Notes: generated from the sequence alone by a model not told the origin. Positions 8,802-18,551 are shown, counted from the stretch's first letter. The stretch is 64,000 nucleotides of DNA from Roseivirga sp. UBA6061 (GCA_002427745.1 DIYF01000037.1:1-64000); one strand, 5' to 3'. Translations and numbers: made by a program.

Positions 8802-9586
8802 AGAAGCTGACTGTAATTAAAATCGGAGGTAAGGTTATTGACGACTCTGCTGCTTTGGAACTTTTTCTTAAGGACCTTGCGAAGATAGAAGGTAGCAAAA
8901 TACTGGTACACGGGGGAGGCAAGATTGCCACTGATTTTGGGCAAAGACTGGGCATTGAACCCAACTATATTGATGGTCGCAGAATCACCGATGCTCCTAC
9001 GCTGGAACTCGTCACCATGGTGTATGCAGGACTGGTGAATAAAAGGATTGTAGCCGGGCTTCAGGCGAATGGTCTTAATGCCATCGGGCTGAGCGGGGCA
9101 GATGCCAATATACTGCCGGCTGTTAAGCGACCTGTTCAAAATATTGATTATGGTTTTGTGGGGGATTTAGATGTGACTCAGGTGGGAGTAGAGCAGCTGA
9201 GTAAGTTTTTGGATGATGGGCTTACACCGGTTTTTTGTCCTTTGACTCATGATCAGAGCGGCAGCTTGCTCAATACAAATGCAGATACGATTGCCAGTGT
9301 TTTGTCTTCGGCACTTTCAGCATTATTTGAGGTGAAGCTGGTATATTGCTTTGAGCAGAAAGGCGTGCTGAGTGACTTCACAAATCAGGTGGTAATTCCT
9401 GAAATAGATAGTCTCTCTTATCAAAAACTCAAAGAGGAAAAAATCATCAATGAGGGTATGATTCCAAAAATGGATAATGCTTTTGATGCACTGAGATCAG
9501 GGGTTCAACGAGTAACGATAGGTCACTATACGGCAGTTCAGAGCCTGACAGCCGGAGAGGCAGAAGGAACCGTAATTACACTATAA
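8798..9586 (+). CDS. argB: N-acylglutamate kinase
   Basis: A 262-residue amino-acid kinase that phosphorylates N-acylglutamate, normally the committed step. The N-terminus KIGGKVIDD and the HGGGKIATDFG glycine loop bind ATP and substrate. Later motifs are GLSGADANI and NADTIAS. It overlaps argF' by four bases and argE by one (TAATG). It lacks the N-terminal helix extension of hexameric arginine-inhibited kinases, so strong arginine feedback is not suggested by the sequence. Confidence 0.93.
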   Translation: MKKLTVIKIGGKVIDDSAALELFLKDLAKIEGSKILVHGGGKIATDFGQRLGIEPNYIDGRRITDAPTLELVTMVYAGLVNKRIVAGLQANGLNAIGLSGADANILPAVKRPVQNIDYGFVGDLDVTQVGVEQLSKFLDDGLTPVFCPLTHDQSGSLLNTNADTIASVLSSALSALFEVKLVYCFEQKGVLSDFTNQVVIPEIDSLSYQKLKEEKIINEGMIPKMDNAFDALRSGVQRVTIGHYTAVQSLTAGEAEGTVITL

Positions 9587-10647
9587 TGGGGCTGACAGAA
9601 AAGGTAATATACTTATTGAAAACACTGATAGAAACCCCTTCTTTAAGCAGGCAGGAGGATGAAACAGCAGATCTGATTGAAGCTTTTCTGAATGCTGAAG
9701 GGGTAAAGACGGAGCGCCTGGGCAACAACATCTGGGCAAAGAGTAAATACTTCAACCCTGAGCTGCCCTCTGTTCTTCTAAACTCCCATCATGATACGGT
9801 AAAGCCAAATGCCGGCTATACCAAAGATCCGTTTTCTGCTGTTACAGAAGACGGAAAACTATATGGCCTTGGCAGTAATGATGCCGGAGGCTGTCTGGTC
9901 TCACTCATCGCTACCTTTTTGCACTTTTATGCCCGGGAGAACCTCGCTTATAACCTGGTACTGGCTGCCAGTGCTGAGGAGGAGATTTCAGGTAAGGGGG
10001 GAGTAGAAAAACTATTACCTCATTTACCTGCGATTGACTTTGCCATTGTGGGAGAACCCACGCAGATGCACCTGGCTATAGCAGAAAAGGGACTCATGGT
10101 CTTGGATTGTGTAGTGAGCGGAAAAGCCGGACATGCTGCCCGGAATGAAGGGGAAAATGCTTTGTATAAGGCTATTCAGCATATTGAATGGTTTAGAGGT
10201 TTTAGTTTCTCCAGGGTTTCTGAGAGTTTGGGCCCGGTAAAGATGAGTGTAACCGTGATTGAGGCAGGAAAACAACACAATGTAGTACCTGACAAATGCA
10301 GTTTTGTTGTGGATGTGCGTACTACGGATGCTTATTCAAATAAAGAGACACTGGCTATTATCAGAGAGCATGTAGACTGTGAAGTAACGCCACGTTCTAC
10401 CCGTCTGAATCCCTCCGGAATTGATGAGGCTCACCCCATAGTCAAAGCGGGTAAATTACTGGGAAGAGAGACTTATGGCTCACCTACATTATCGGACCAG
10501 GCCCTGATGCCTTTTCCCTCGGTCAAATTAGGTCCGGGCGATTCAGCACGTTCACATACGGCTGATGAATATATTTTTATAGAAGAAATTGAGGAAGGTA
10601 TAGCGACTTATATCGCTATGCTCTCACAGTTATTAGTCACTGATTGA
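9586..10647 (+). CDS. argE: M20 deacylase, probably N-acylcitrulline deacylase in this pathway
   Basis: A 353-residue M20 zinc peptidase. Metal and catalytic residues are visible as H68 and D70 (SHHDTVKP), D99 (GLGSNDAGG), E131/E132 (AEEEISG) and E157 (GEPT). In pathways with an N-acylornithine transcarbamylase, deacylation happens at the citrulline stage, so the likely substrate is N-succinyl- or N-acetylcitrulline rather than acetylornithine. It lies between argB and argH (16-base gap). Assignment within M20 rests on context. Confidence 0.88.
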   Translation: MGLTEKVIYLLKTLIETPSLSRQEDETADLIEAFLNAEGVKTERLGNNIWAKSKYFNPELPSVLLNSHHDTVKPNAGYTKDPFSAVTEDGKLYGLGSNDAGGCLVSLIATFLHFYARENLAYNLVLAASAEEEISGKGGVEKLLPHLPAIDFAIVGEPTQMHLAIAEKGLMVLDCVVSGKAGHAARNEGENALYKAIQHIEWFRGFSFSRVSESLGPVKMSVTVIEAGKQHNVVPDKCSFVVDVRTTDAYSNKETLAIIREHVDCEVTPRSTRLNPSGIDEAHPIVKAGKLLGRETYGSPTLSDQALMPFPSVKLGPGDSARSHTADEYIFIEEIEEGIATYIAMLSQLLVTD

Positions 10648-10663
10648 AAACCATTCACCAAGT

Positions 10664-11995
10664 ATGAAACTCTGGGAAAAAGAAACAAAAGTATCTGACA
10701 TCGTAGAACGCTACACGGTCGGACGCGATTTGGAATTCGATATACAGCTGGCACCTTTTGATGTGCTTGGCTCCTTGGCGCATACCGAAATGCTCTCGAC
10801 CATAGGCCTGTTGGAGCAGGAAGAAAAAGAGCTTATTCATAAGGAATTGAAATCCATTTATGCGGATATCGTGTCAGGTGACTTCAGTATGAGAGAAGGG
10901 GTGGAAGATATCCATTCTCAGGTAGAACTGATGCTGACAGAGCGACTGGGTGATGTGGGCAAGAAAATCCATAGCGGACGTTCCCGAAACGATCAGGTAC
11001 TGGTTGACCTGAAGCTCTTTATGCGACAGGAAATCAAGGAAATCGCGGACGGAGTTCAGCTGCTTTTTGAAAGGCTTATTTCGCTGAGTGAAGAATACAA
11101 ATCTGTTCTGATGCCTGGATACACCCATATGCAGGTAGCGATGCCGTCTTCTTTCGGGCTTTGGTTTGGTGCTTATGCAGAAAGCCTCGTGGATGATATG
11201 CACATGCTCCAGGCGGCTTATAAAATTGTGAATAAAAACCCACTGGGTTCAGGGGCGGGCTTTGGTTCTTCCTTTCCGCTCAACAGAAGACTTACAACCG
11301 AACTGCTGGGCTTTGAAGACCTGAATTATAATGTGGTGTATGCCATGATGGGCCGGGGCAAAGCGGAACGTTCGCTGGCGATGGGAATGGCGGCTATAGG
11401 AGCTACACTGGGTAAGTTTGCCATGGATGTGTGCCAGTACATGGGGCAGGATTTTGGCTTTATCTCTTTTCCGGATGAGCTCACCACGGGGTCCAGCATT
11501 ATGCCTCATAAAAAGAATCCTGATGTCTTTGAGTTAATGCGAGGTAAAGCCAATCGTATTCAGGCCTTACCCAATGACATTGCCTTGATGACAGCCAATC
11601 TTCCAGTAGGCTATCATCGCGAGATGCAGTTGATCAAAGAGGTACTATTCCCGGCTATTCAGGATTTGAAAGACTGTCTCTTTATGGCAGATTTTATGCT
11701 CAGAAAGGTGAAGATCAGTTCAGACCTGATCATGAAGGATAAGTACAAATACCTCTTCAGTGTGGAGGAAACGAATAAACTGGTGTTGCAGGGTGTGCCA
11801 TTTCGGGACGCATACAAGAAAATTGGCCTGGCTATTGAAAAAGGAGATTTTGATCCTGAACGGACCGTAAATCACGGGCATGAAGGGAGCATTGGTCAGC
11901 TGAATTTAACAGAGATCAGCGCTATGATGGATGCGAGCATTGCGGAGTTCGATTTTGCTAAATGGGAGCGGGCTGTTGAGGAGTTGGTAGATTAG
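10664..11995 (+). CDS. argH: Argininosuccinate lyase
   Basis: A 443-residue fumarase/aspartase-superfamily lyase producing arginine and fumarate. The mobile catalytic signature TTGSSIMPHKKNPD (about residues 275-287) and HSGRSRNDQV (103-112) are intact. It is the last gene of the operon; a gene on the opposite strand ends 25 bases downstream, and I see no strong terminator between them. Confidence 0.95.
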   Translation: MKLWEKETKVSDIVERYTVGRDLEFDIQLAPFDVLGSLAHTEMLSTIGLLEQEEKELIHKELKSIYADIVSGDFSMREGVEDIHSQVELMLTERLGDVGKKIHSGRSRNDQVLVDLKLFMRQEIKEIADGVQLLFERLISLSEEYKSVLMPGYTHMQVAMPSSFGLWFGAYAESLVDDMHMLQAAYKIVNKNPLGSGAGFGSSFPLNRRLTTELLGFEDLNYNVVYAMMGRGKAERSLAMGMAAIGATLGKFAMDVCQYMGQDFGFISFPDELTTGSSIMPHKKNPDVFELMRGKANRIQALPNDIALMTANLPVGYHREMQLIKEVLFPAIQDLKDCLFMADFMLRKVKISSDLIMKDKYKYLFSVEETNKLVLQGVPFRDAYKKIGLAIEKGDFDPERTVNHGHEGSIGQLNLTEISAMMDASIAEFDFAKWERAVEELVD

Positions 11996-12019
11996 TCAAT
12001 TGGGGAAATGGTGAATTAG

Positions 12020-13258
12020 TTAATTCCGTTTTCGGTAGGGCTTGTAGGTTTCGGGATAGCTGAAATTATTCCAATAACTCCTGCTTTGATTGTGTAGAAA
12101 ATCACGACTGATTTTTAATGTATTTCTTCTCACTTTATCTATAAATACATATCCCCCAAAAACTCCATCTGAAAGACCTGAATCTTTAGAGCTTTGAAGA
12201 ACCAGGCGTTTGTCGTCAAAGATAAAACGCCACGAACCTGTATCCAACACTCGTTCTTCCCTGTAAACTGTATAAGTTGAATCATTACTGAACTCAAGAA
12301 TCAGGAGGTTTTGGTCAAGGTCAGATTGTTTTATGAGAAGCGTACTGTCATTATTGTAGGGCGGGAGTTCTTCAAAATAGTCATGTGTCCGGTCCCAGTT
12401 TCGTATATCAAGCGAATCGTATGTTTTAGGTACTTTTTCACTTTCAAAACGCCATTTGAACCGTGTGAGTTTTCTTACTTTTTTAGCAATCTGCTTTATT
12501 GTCGGCTGTGGTAATTTTTTAACATTGACCTCATACCTAATGCCCTCTCTCCAGAAATCTACTGTCATACTTTTATTGTCGAATCTCTTGACGAGGAAGG
12601 TCTGATATTTGTCGATATCCCAACCAAAATCGATGTGTAGTACGAAAGTGTTTTTATGCTGACTGACCGACCACAACAGTCCGTCTACTTTATTTCTATC
12701 GTCATCATAAGGTCTGAGCGATGAGTAAGCTTTGTTCCATGGGGTGCGGTGTGTGCGTGATGAATCCTTTAAGTGGGATAATTCATATTGAAAAAGTAAT
12801 AGGTCCTTTCTCTCATAGTCAGGTAGAGGAAACTCCCAGGTACCACCTGAAAGTGTCTCTTCAAGTGCTTCCAGATTTTTACTGTAACTATATTCAGGAA
12901 GTCGGACAAAGCTGATGGTCTGTTCCTTACTGAAAATTAGTGTCAGTCGATCTTTATGTGGTTTAATTGCCTGAAAGAATAAAGAATTGTTTTGAGTTTC
13001 AGCGTAGATGCTGTCGGTAAAGACTTTATAGGAAAATGGGTATTCCTTTGTCCTTTCACCAGGAAATTCAGCTTTACCTTCTCCATTGGGATGGAAAGCC
13101 AATAGATTTGGTGTTGAGACAAAAAAGGTGGTATCTCCTTTTTCGTCCAACTCCATCACCGGAAACCAGGTTCCTATGAGATCTTCCTCTGTTACCTGAC
13201 TAAAGGCTCCTGCCGGGGTTATCAAAAAGATGAGCATAACCAGAATACTGCCTTTCAT
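12020..13258 (-). CDS. Secreted protein with lipocalin-like repeats
   Basis: A 412-residue protein with a signal peptide (hydrophobic MKGSILVMLIFLITPAGAFS, cleavage probably near SQ). Phrases of the form L-x-GTW recur: LIGTWFPV near the N-terminus, SGGTWEFPLP in the middle and TGSWRFIFDD near the C-terminus, each followed by beta-rich sequence. This is the pattern of lipocalin-like domains common in Bacteroidota. It is probably periplasmic or surface-located. Function unknown; it is convergent with argH and appears monocistronic. Confidence 0.65.
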   Translation of the reverse strand: MKGSILVMLIFLITPAGAFSQVTEEDLIGTWFPVMELDEKGDTTFFVSTPNLLAFHPNGEGKAEFPGERTKEYPFSYKVFTDSIYAETQNNSLFFQAIKPHKDRLTLIFSKEQTISFVRLPEYSYSKNLEALEETLSGGTWEFPLPDYERKDLLLFQYELSHLKDSSRTHRTPWNKAYSSLRPYDDDRNKVDGLLWSVSQHKNTFVLHIDFGWDIDKYQTFLVKRFDNKSMTVDFWREGIRYEVNVKKLPQPTIKQIAKKVRKLTRFKWRFESEKVPKTYDSLDIRNWDRTHDYFEELPPYNNDSTLLIKQSDLDQNLLILEFSNDSTYTVYREERVLDTGSWRFIFDDKRLVLQSSKDSGLSDGVFGGYVFIDKVRRNTLKISRDFLHNQSRSYWNNFSYPETYKPYRKRN

Positions 13259-13343
13259 ATTTCTAATAAAGCAGCCTAATCGTTACATCCGACAAAGATG
13301 TGGCGAGACGGGGAGTGAATCGAATAAGCGGTTCAGGAGAAGG

Positions 13344-14504
13344 CTACTTAACTTTTACCTTGCTGGCGGCCTCCTGGGCCCTGTCTCTGATCACTTCCAT
13401 ATCATCTTCAGGTTCACCATAGGCCAGTGCCACTCCCATTCTTCTGTATGGGCGCGTCAGGGGTTTCCCAAAGATTCTGACATCCGTTTGCGGTACTTTT
13501 CTGGCTTCATCCAGACCACTATACACAGGCCGCGTATCCGAAGACTCGGTTAGGATTACCGCACTCGCTCCGGCTTTTTCCAGGGAGATTTCAGGTATGG
13601 GCAAGCCTAAGGTGGCCATAGCATGTAGCTGAAACTGATCCAGATTCTGTGTACCCGCCAGGGTTACCAGGCCAGTATCATGAGGCCTGGGGCCCACCTC
13701 GGAAAAATAAACCCGGTCTTCTGTCAGGAAAAATTCCACTCCCCACAAACCTGCTCCTCCCAGGGCCCATGTGATTTTTTGAGCCATTTTTTGAGCCAGC
13801 TGTAATTGATCCGGCTTGATCATAGCCGGCTGCCAGCTTTCCTGGTAGTCGCCCCGGGCTTGTCTGTGCCCTATGGGGGGGCAAAACAAGGTAGGTCCCT
13901 CTTTTTGGGTGATAGTCAGCAAGGTGATCTCACTTTCAAAGGGAATGTACTGTTCCACCATAACCCTGCTGTGCTCCGGGCTTTCGCGTGAAGCTGCATT
14001 CCATGCTACTTCAATATCAGTACTTTCTCTGATGAGTGACTGTCCCTTACCGGAAGAAGAGGTCAATGACTTTACCACACAGGGCAGCCCGATACGTTTG
14101 ACGCAAAAAATCAGTTCATCCAGATTAGAGGCGTACAGGTAGTTGGGCGTTCTTAGCTTGAGCACCTTGGCAGCCAGATGCCGCATGGCTTTTCTGTTGG
14201 TGGCCAGCTCATTGGCTTTGGCACTTGGGGTGACGGTCATGCCCTGCTGCTCGTAAATCTTAAGGCACTCGCTGTGTATCTCTTCAGTTTCGGGGACTAT
14301 GTAGTCGGGTTGGTGCTTTTTGACGATCGCATCAAGCATCATGCTATCCGTCATATCTGCCACCTCAAAACCATCAGCTACCTGCATAGCAGGGGCATCG
14401 GCATAGTGGCCTACGGCTATCACCTGCCTTCCTAGCTCCTGATAGGCGAACGTCAGTTTTTTACCGAGTTCACCGGAGCCTAACAGAAGCACCTTCTCTG
14501 TCAT
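13344..14504 (-). CDS. purT: Formate-dependent phosphoribosylglycinamide formyltransferase
   Basis: An ATP-grasp enzyme of about 386 residues that formylates GAR using formate and ATP in purine synthesis. The N-terminus KVLLLGSGELGKKLTFAYQ and later GVEFFLTEDRVYFSEVGPRP, HDTGLVTLAGTQNLDQFQLH are family hallmarks. I start it at the ATG at 14504 (MTEKVLLLG) rather than further upstream, because the extra residues do not fit the family. A near-match to the Bacteroidota -7 element (TATATTCG) lies a short distance upstream. Confidence 0.93.
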   Translation of the reverse strand: MTEKVLLLGSGELGKKLTFAYQELGRQVIAVGHYADAPAMQVADGFEVADMTDSMMLDAIVKKHQPDYIVPETEEIHSECLKIYEQQGMTVTPSAKANELATNRKAMRHLAAKVLKLRTPNYLYASNLDELIFCVKRIGLPCVVKSLTSSSGKGQSLIRESTDIEVAWNAASRESPEHSRVMVEQYIPFESEITLLTITQKEGPTLFCPPIGHRQARGDYQESWQPAMIKPDQLQLAQKMAQKITWALGGAGLWGVEFFLTEDRVYFSEVGPRPHDTGLVTLAGTQNLDQFQLHAMATLGLPIPEISLEKAGASAVILTESSDTRPVYSGLDEARKVPQTDVRIFGKPLTRPYRRMGVALAYGEPEDDMEVIRDRAQEAASKVKVK

Positions 14505-14622
14505 CGAACTACTGATTGGTCCGCGAATATAATGAATCAATAATTAGACTGCCTAATCCCGTAGGGTATTGCATTATATGTTCTTAGATTGATTATAATT
14601 GGGTCATATACGACTAACACAG

Positions 14623-15558
14623 ATGACCCTTAGAGTGAAGTACATTTTCCTTTTTCTTTCCCTTCTTTTATCAACTCCTGCTTTTTCTCAGCTAAGACAG
14701 ATCAACATCACCTCTGAAAGAGACAGTAACGGAAATATCGTTTTCTATGCACAGAACAATACTTCCAGAAACTATCATATTGTGCTTACCATGACCAAGC
14801 TGATGAGCCTCAGATGCGACTGCCAGCTGCCCTTCGAAGGAAACGTGGGTTTAGGCAAGAAGCGTTTGTTTAAGCTCATTCCGGATGGTCTGGTAGATCA
14901 GGCGGACTATGATTATCGCTGGAGCTTCTATGAAGGTTTTGCCAATCCGAAGCTCAATGAAAAGGTAACCTACCTGATCCCGGTTAAGTCGGGTATCCCT
15001 GTGACAACCCTGGGCCTGAGTAGTATCAAAGAGACTTATGGTAGTGAGAAGGCCCCTGCGAATTTTTATGCGGTGGGCTTTAAAATGGATGAAGGGGAAC
15101 AGGTACTCGCAGCCCGAAGAGGCACGGTGGTTGAAATTAAAAACGGTCAGAAAGGCGCTGGTGGAAACTTATCTTATTCCAGAAACAGCAGCAGTATCCT
15201 CATACGGCACAGAGATAATAGCCTGGCCCGGTACTCGGTGCTCAAAGACAATAGCTTCCTGGTTCAGGTAGGAGATGAGGTAGAGGCAGGCGACCCGATT
15301 GCCACTGTGGGTGGGGAAAACTATGCTTCCGGTACTCATATGAGGTTAATGGTCTATTACCTGAAGTTTGATAAGCAGAAAAATGAGGGAAACCGTTATA
15401 GCTGGGAGTATATCAAGCCGGTATTCGCAACGGAGAATGAAGGCAATACACAACTGGCGGATGGAGAACAATATGTGAGCTCTCATTCTGAGGCTCTCAT
15501 TCTGCAGGAATGGACCAAACGTGAACTAAAGAAGAGGGGTAAGAAGAAAAAGAGGTGA
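14623..15558 (+). CDS. Secreted LytM/M23-fold protein with degenerate catalytic site
   Basis: About 311 residues with a signal peptide (YIFLFLSLLLSTPAFSQ). The C-terminal half has an M23 beta-sandwich pattern: VLAARRGTVVEIKNG, SSSILIRHRDNSLARYSVL, VGDEVEAGDPIATVGG, GTHMRLMVYY. In active M23 enzymes the second and last of these carry YAHL and HLHF; here they read YSVL and HMRL, and the first His/Asp zinc ligands are also not evident. It is probably non-catalytic, perhaps a regulator or binder in cell-wall metabolism. The ATG at 14623 is preferred to an upstream TTG. Confidence 0.7.
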   Translation: MTLRVKYIFLFLSLLLSTPAFSQLRQINITSERDSNGNIVFYAQNNTSRNYHIVLTMTKLMSLRCDCQLPFEGNVGLGKKRLFKLIPDGLVDQADYDYRWSFYEGFANPKLNEKVTYLIPVKSGIPVTTLGLSSIKETYGSEKAPANFYAVGFKMDEGEQVLAARRGTVVEIKNGQKGAGGNLSYSRNSSSILIRHRDNSLARYSVLKDNSFLVQVGDEVEAGDPIATVGGENYASGTHMRLMVYYLKFDKQKNEGNRYSWEYIKPVFATENEGNTQLADGEQYVSSHSEALILQEWTKRELKKRGKKKKR

Positions 15559-15566
15559 CCCGATGG

Positions 15567-15836
15567 TCAGATCAGCTCAAAGCCGTATACCAGCAGGGCA
15601 TAGACAGATACAGCCAGCATAATCAACTGGCTCTTCTTTTTTTCTTTAGCCGGGATGTTCATACTCCGAACCACCTTGACATTCATGGCCAGTGCTATCA
15701 GCATCATACCTAATGACACTCCGAAGGCGATGGTCTGATATTCAGGCTCTACCCAGCCCTGGTTGATGCCCAATTCGAAGAGGAAAGAGGTGGCCGTCAG
15801 TACAAGTGAGCTTAGATGAATGCGTTGTGTGTTCAT
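15567..15836 (-). CDS. Small three-helix membrane protein
   Basis: An 89-residue protein with about three hydrophobic segments and a short lysine-rich loop (KEKKKSQ). The ATG at 15836 overlaps the TGA of the upstream glycosyltransferase as ATGA, which decides the start. Family not recognised. It is cotranscribed with the GT9 and PolX-like genes. Confidence 0.6.
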   Translation of the reverse strand: MNTQRIHLSSLVLTATSFLFELGINQGWVEPEYQTIAFGVSLGMMLIALAMNVKVVRSMNIPAKEKKKSQLIMLAVSVYALLVYGFELI

Positions 15837-16846
15837 GGAAGCCAAAAGTCAAAGATTATATCATTCATACACTTAAAGTGTCCTTTAGGGCACTTGTCGT
15901 AGCCAATTTTAGAACAGGGCCTGCACTTGAGCTTTTTGTTTTCCAGAATAGTAAACTTTGTCTGGTAAGGGTACATACCAAACTCCGGAATGGTATTACC
16001 CCAGATAGAGAAGATGTTTTTCTTTAAAGCTGCCGCGATGTGCATCATCCCCGTGTCATGGGTAAATACATAAGAGGCACGCTTAATGATGGAGGCAGAC
16101 TGATTTACATTGAACTTGCCACAGGCATTGAAGATCTGCGCTTTCTTGCCCAGCTGATCCAGTGATTCTTTCATCTCCTCCGTATCGCCTTCGCTGTTAA
16201 AGAAATCTTCAATTTTTTGGCCATTATCTCTGTCTTCCCTGCCACCCAATAAAACGATGGGCTTATTGATCTTATCACAAAGCTCGATCATGCGGTCCAG
16301 CGTGAGCTTCTTGGTTTCATGGGCCCCACCAATGGCGAAGGCGACAAAGTCTTTCTGGTGGGTAGGGGGTAGCCAGCTATCTTCTATTTCGTCTTTTTCG
16401 GGTATAAAGTAGTCAAGCCCCAGTGCGTCCTTTTTAATGCCCAGCTCAGCAGCAGCCTCAAAATATCGATCTACTATGTGTATGTTGGGCAGTTTGTCGA
16501 TCTTGAAGTTCACGATAAGCCACTTCTCCCAGTTGAGCTTGGGAAATACAGCAGAGGGCTTTTTTAGCTTATTCTTGAGCCTCCGGGTACGCAGGTTATT
16601 GTGCAGGTCTACTACATAGTCAAAGTTTTCCTGCCTGAGTGAACTGGCCAGGGCAGAAAGGTCATCATCCAGCAGATGGAGCTTGTCTATATACAGATTG
16701 GCCTCCAGCAATGAGGCGTACTGTTTCTTGGTACAAAAGTGCACCTCTGCCTCATCCAGTTGCGTTTTCAACGCTCTTACTACCGGGGTGGTAAGCACAA
16801 TGTCTCCAATAGAGGAAAAACGAATGACCAGAACTTTCTTAGGCAT
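15833..16846 (-). CDS. GT9 family glycosyltransferase (heptosyltransferase-like)
   Basis: About 337 residues. It begins with the GT9 signature KKVLVIRFSSIGDIVLTTPV, and later has DLHNNLRTRRLKN and FTHDTGMMHIAAALKK, the sugar-nucleotide binding motif of ADP-heptose:LPS heptosyltransferases. A cysteine-rich C-terminus (CRPCSKIGYDKCPKGHFKC) is common in Bacteroidota members. It likely adds a sugar to lipid A/LPS core or another surface glycan. The start at 16846 overlaps the PolX-like stop by eight bases; an upstream in-frame extension is rejected. Confidence 0.88.
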   Translation of the reverse strand: MPKKVLVIRFSSIGDIVLTTPVVRALKTQLDEAEVHFCTKKQYASLLEANLYIDKLHLLDDDLSALASSLRQENFDYVVDLHNNLRTRRLKNKLKKPSAVFPKLNWEKWLIVNFKIDKLPNIHIVDRYFEAAAELGIKKDALGLDYFIPEKDEIEDSWLPPTHQKDFVAFAIGGAHETKKLTLDRMIELCDKINKPIVLLGGREDRDNGQKIEDFFNSEGDTEEMKESLDQLGKKAQIFNACGKFNVNQSASIIKRASYVFTHDTGMMHIAAALKKNIFSIWGNTIPEFGMYPYQTKFTILENKKLKCRPCSKIGYDKCPKGHFKCMNDIIFDFWLP

Positions 16847-18551
16847 GGGCCTTGGCTTTCTCTTTACGCTCTTTGAAAAAACTGTCCAGGGCATCCTTTC
16901 CCATGGCATTGAAGGTCATGTCGGCTGTGAGCCCGCCTTTTCTGCCCGCCAGCAGGCCATACTTCATATGGTGGTAGCCATTCATCTCGTGGGCATCGGG
17001 GTTGATGGATAATTTTACTCCCTGATCAATAGCATATCGCACCCAGCGCCAGTCGAGGTCAAGTCGCCAGGGGTTGGCATTGATCTCTATGATCACACCG
17101 TGTTTGGCGCAATGATCTATTACTGCCTTGTGATCTATGGGGTAGCCTTCTCTTCTTAATAGCAATCTGCCTGTCGGGTGACCGAGAATGGTGGTATAAG
17201 GGTTTTCAATCGCTGTCAGCAAGCGCTGTGTGGCTTTTTGCCGGTTCATATTCAGAATAGAGTGAACAGAGGACACGATAAAATCAAAGCTGGCCAGCAC
17301 CTCATCATCGTAGTCCAGGTTTCCGTCATACAGAATGTCGGATTCTATCCCTTTGAATATTTTAAAAGGAGCCAGCTCTTCGTTCAGCTTGTCTATTTCT
17401 ACATGCTGTTCTACCAGGCGGTTCTCATCCAGCCCGTTGGCATAAAAGGCCGACTTGCTGTGGTCACAGATGCCCAGGTATTCATAGCCCAGTTCTTTGC
17501 AGTACTCTGCCATTTGTCTGAGTGTATGTTTGCCATCACTGTAGGTAGAATGATTGTGCAATATGCCTTTGAGGTCGCTCATCTCTGCCAGAACAGGCAG
17601 TGTTTTGTTCCTGGCAGCCTCCAGCTCAAAGGTACCCTCTCTCAGCTCTGGTAGTATATAGTCCATGCCGGCAGCTTCATAAATGGCTGCTTCGCTCTCA
17701 AAGTTTCCGGCTCTGGTAAGATCTTTCAGGCTGTCTTTGTCATTTACTTTGGCACTGAGATGGCCGATACTGCCTGTACTGATAAAGAGTGCCTCTACAA
17801 AGCGGTCCGGCTGGCAGAAGGTAATCTGTACCGGTACTTTAGACTCCCTGAAACTACCTCGCCAGGTCAGAGGGCCTGAGCTTTTCAGGTTCTGATTAAA
17901 ATCCTCAGCACTTTCCAAAATAGCTTCCGTAGCGTCAAAGTCTTCGGAAGCTACGAGCAATGAAATGGTGTCGATCACCTCCAGTTGTCTGCGGAGTTCT
18001 CCGGTTTCAGATATCTTTTGACCGGGCAGCAGATTTTCCAGGGCCTCCCTGATCTCAGTACTTAGTTTCTCAGCCTCAGCATAGTGGAGCTTGTTAGCAT
18101 TTGCCTCCATAAACTCCAGGGCTTTGAGTAAGGTGGTCTGGGTCTTTTCACCAAAACCTTTGAGCTTGGCTACCAGTCCCGAATTGGCAGCTTCCTTCAG
18201 CTCATGTCCGCTTTCAATACCGAGCTCTTTCCAGAGTACCTTGATCTTTTTGGGGCCAATTCCCTTGATATCCAGCAGCTCTACAATGCCCTGAGGCGTT
18301 TCCTCCAGGTACTGGGAAAGTGTTTTTGACGATCCTGTGAGATTGATTTCGTTGATGGTAGCGGCAATACTCTTACCTACTCCGTCCAGGCCCTCCAGCT
18401 CTTTGTGCGATAACTCAGCCAGAGCGATATCAGACTTGTCCAAATTATATATCGCATTTTGGTATCCTCTGATCTTAAATGCGTTTTCTTCATGCAGCTC
18501 CATAAGTGCTGCCTGCAATTTCAGTTGTTTAAGTATTGTCTTGTTGTCCAA
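16839..18551 (-). CDS. PolX-like protein: inactive polymerase domain plus intact PHP domain
   Basis: A 570-residue protein with the bacterial PolX layout. Helix-hairpin-helix motifs occur at about 53-62 (GLDGVGKSI) and 94-104 (DIKGIGPKKIK), then a Pol beta-like domain, then a PHP domain (about 328-570). The polymerase site is lost: where active PolX has G-D-I-D, this reads D-T-I-S (194-197), and the third aspartate position is Q242. The PHP metal ligands are all visible: H332/H334, D363/H364, E403, H430, H458, D519/H521. It is therefore probably a nuclease or phosphoesterase. TTG is the only start before an upstream stop. Confidence 0.85.
   Translation of the reverse strand: MDNKTILKQLKLQAALMELHEENAFKIRGYQNAIYNLDKSDIALAELSHKELEGLDGVGKSIAATINEINLTGSSKTLSQYLEETPQGIVELLDIKGIGPKKIKVLWKELGIESGHELKEAANSGLVAKLKGFGEKTQTTLLKALEFMEANANKLHYAEAEKLSTEIREALENLLPGQKISETGELRRQLEVIDTISLLVASEDFDATEAILESAEDFNQNLKSSGPLTWRGSFRESKVPVQITFCQPDRFVEALFISTGSIGHLSAKVNDKDSLKDLTRAGNFESEAAIYEAAGMDYILPELREGTFELEAARNKTLPVLAEMSDLKGILHNHSTYSDGKHTLRQMAEYCKELGYEYLGICDHSKSAFYANGLDENRLVEQHVEIDKLNEELAPFKIFKGIESDILYDGNLDYDDEVLASFDFIVSSVHSILNMNRQKATQRLLTAIENPYTTILGHPTGRLLLRREGYPIDHKAVIDHCAKHGVIIEINANPWRLDLDWRWVRYAIDQGVKLSINPDAHEMNGYHHMKYGLLAGRKGGLTADMTFNAMGKDALDSFFKERKEKAKAHA

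Noticed and set aside
17178..17654. 158-codon antisense open frame in the PolX-like gene
   Set aside because: Overlaps the intact PHP domain coding sequence and shows no family resemblance.
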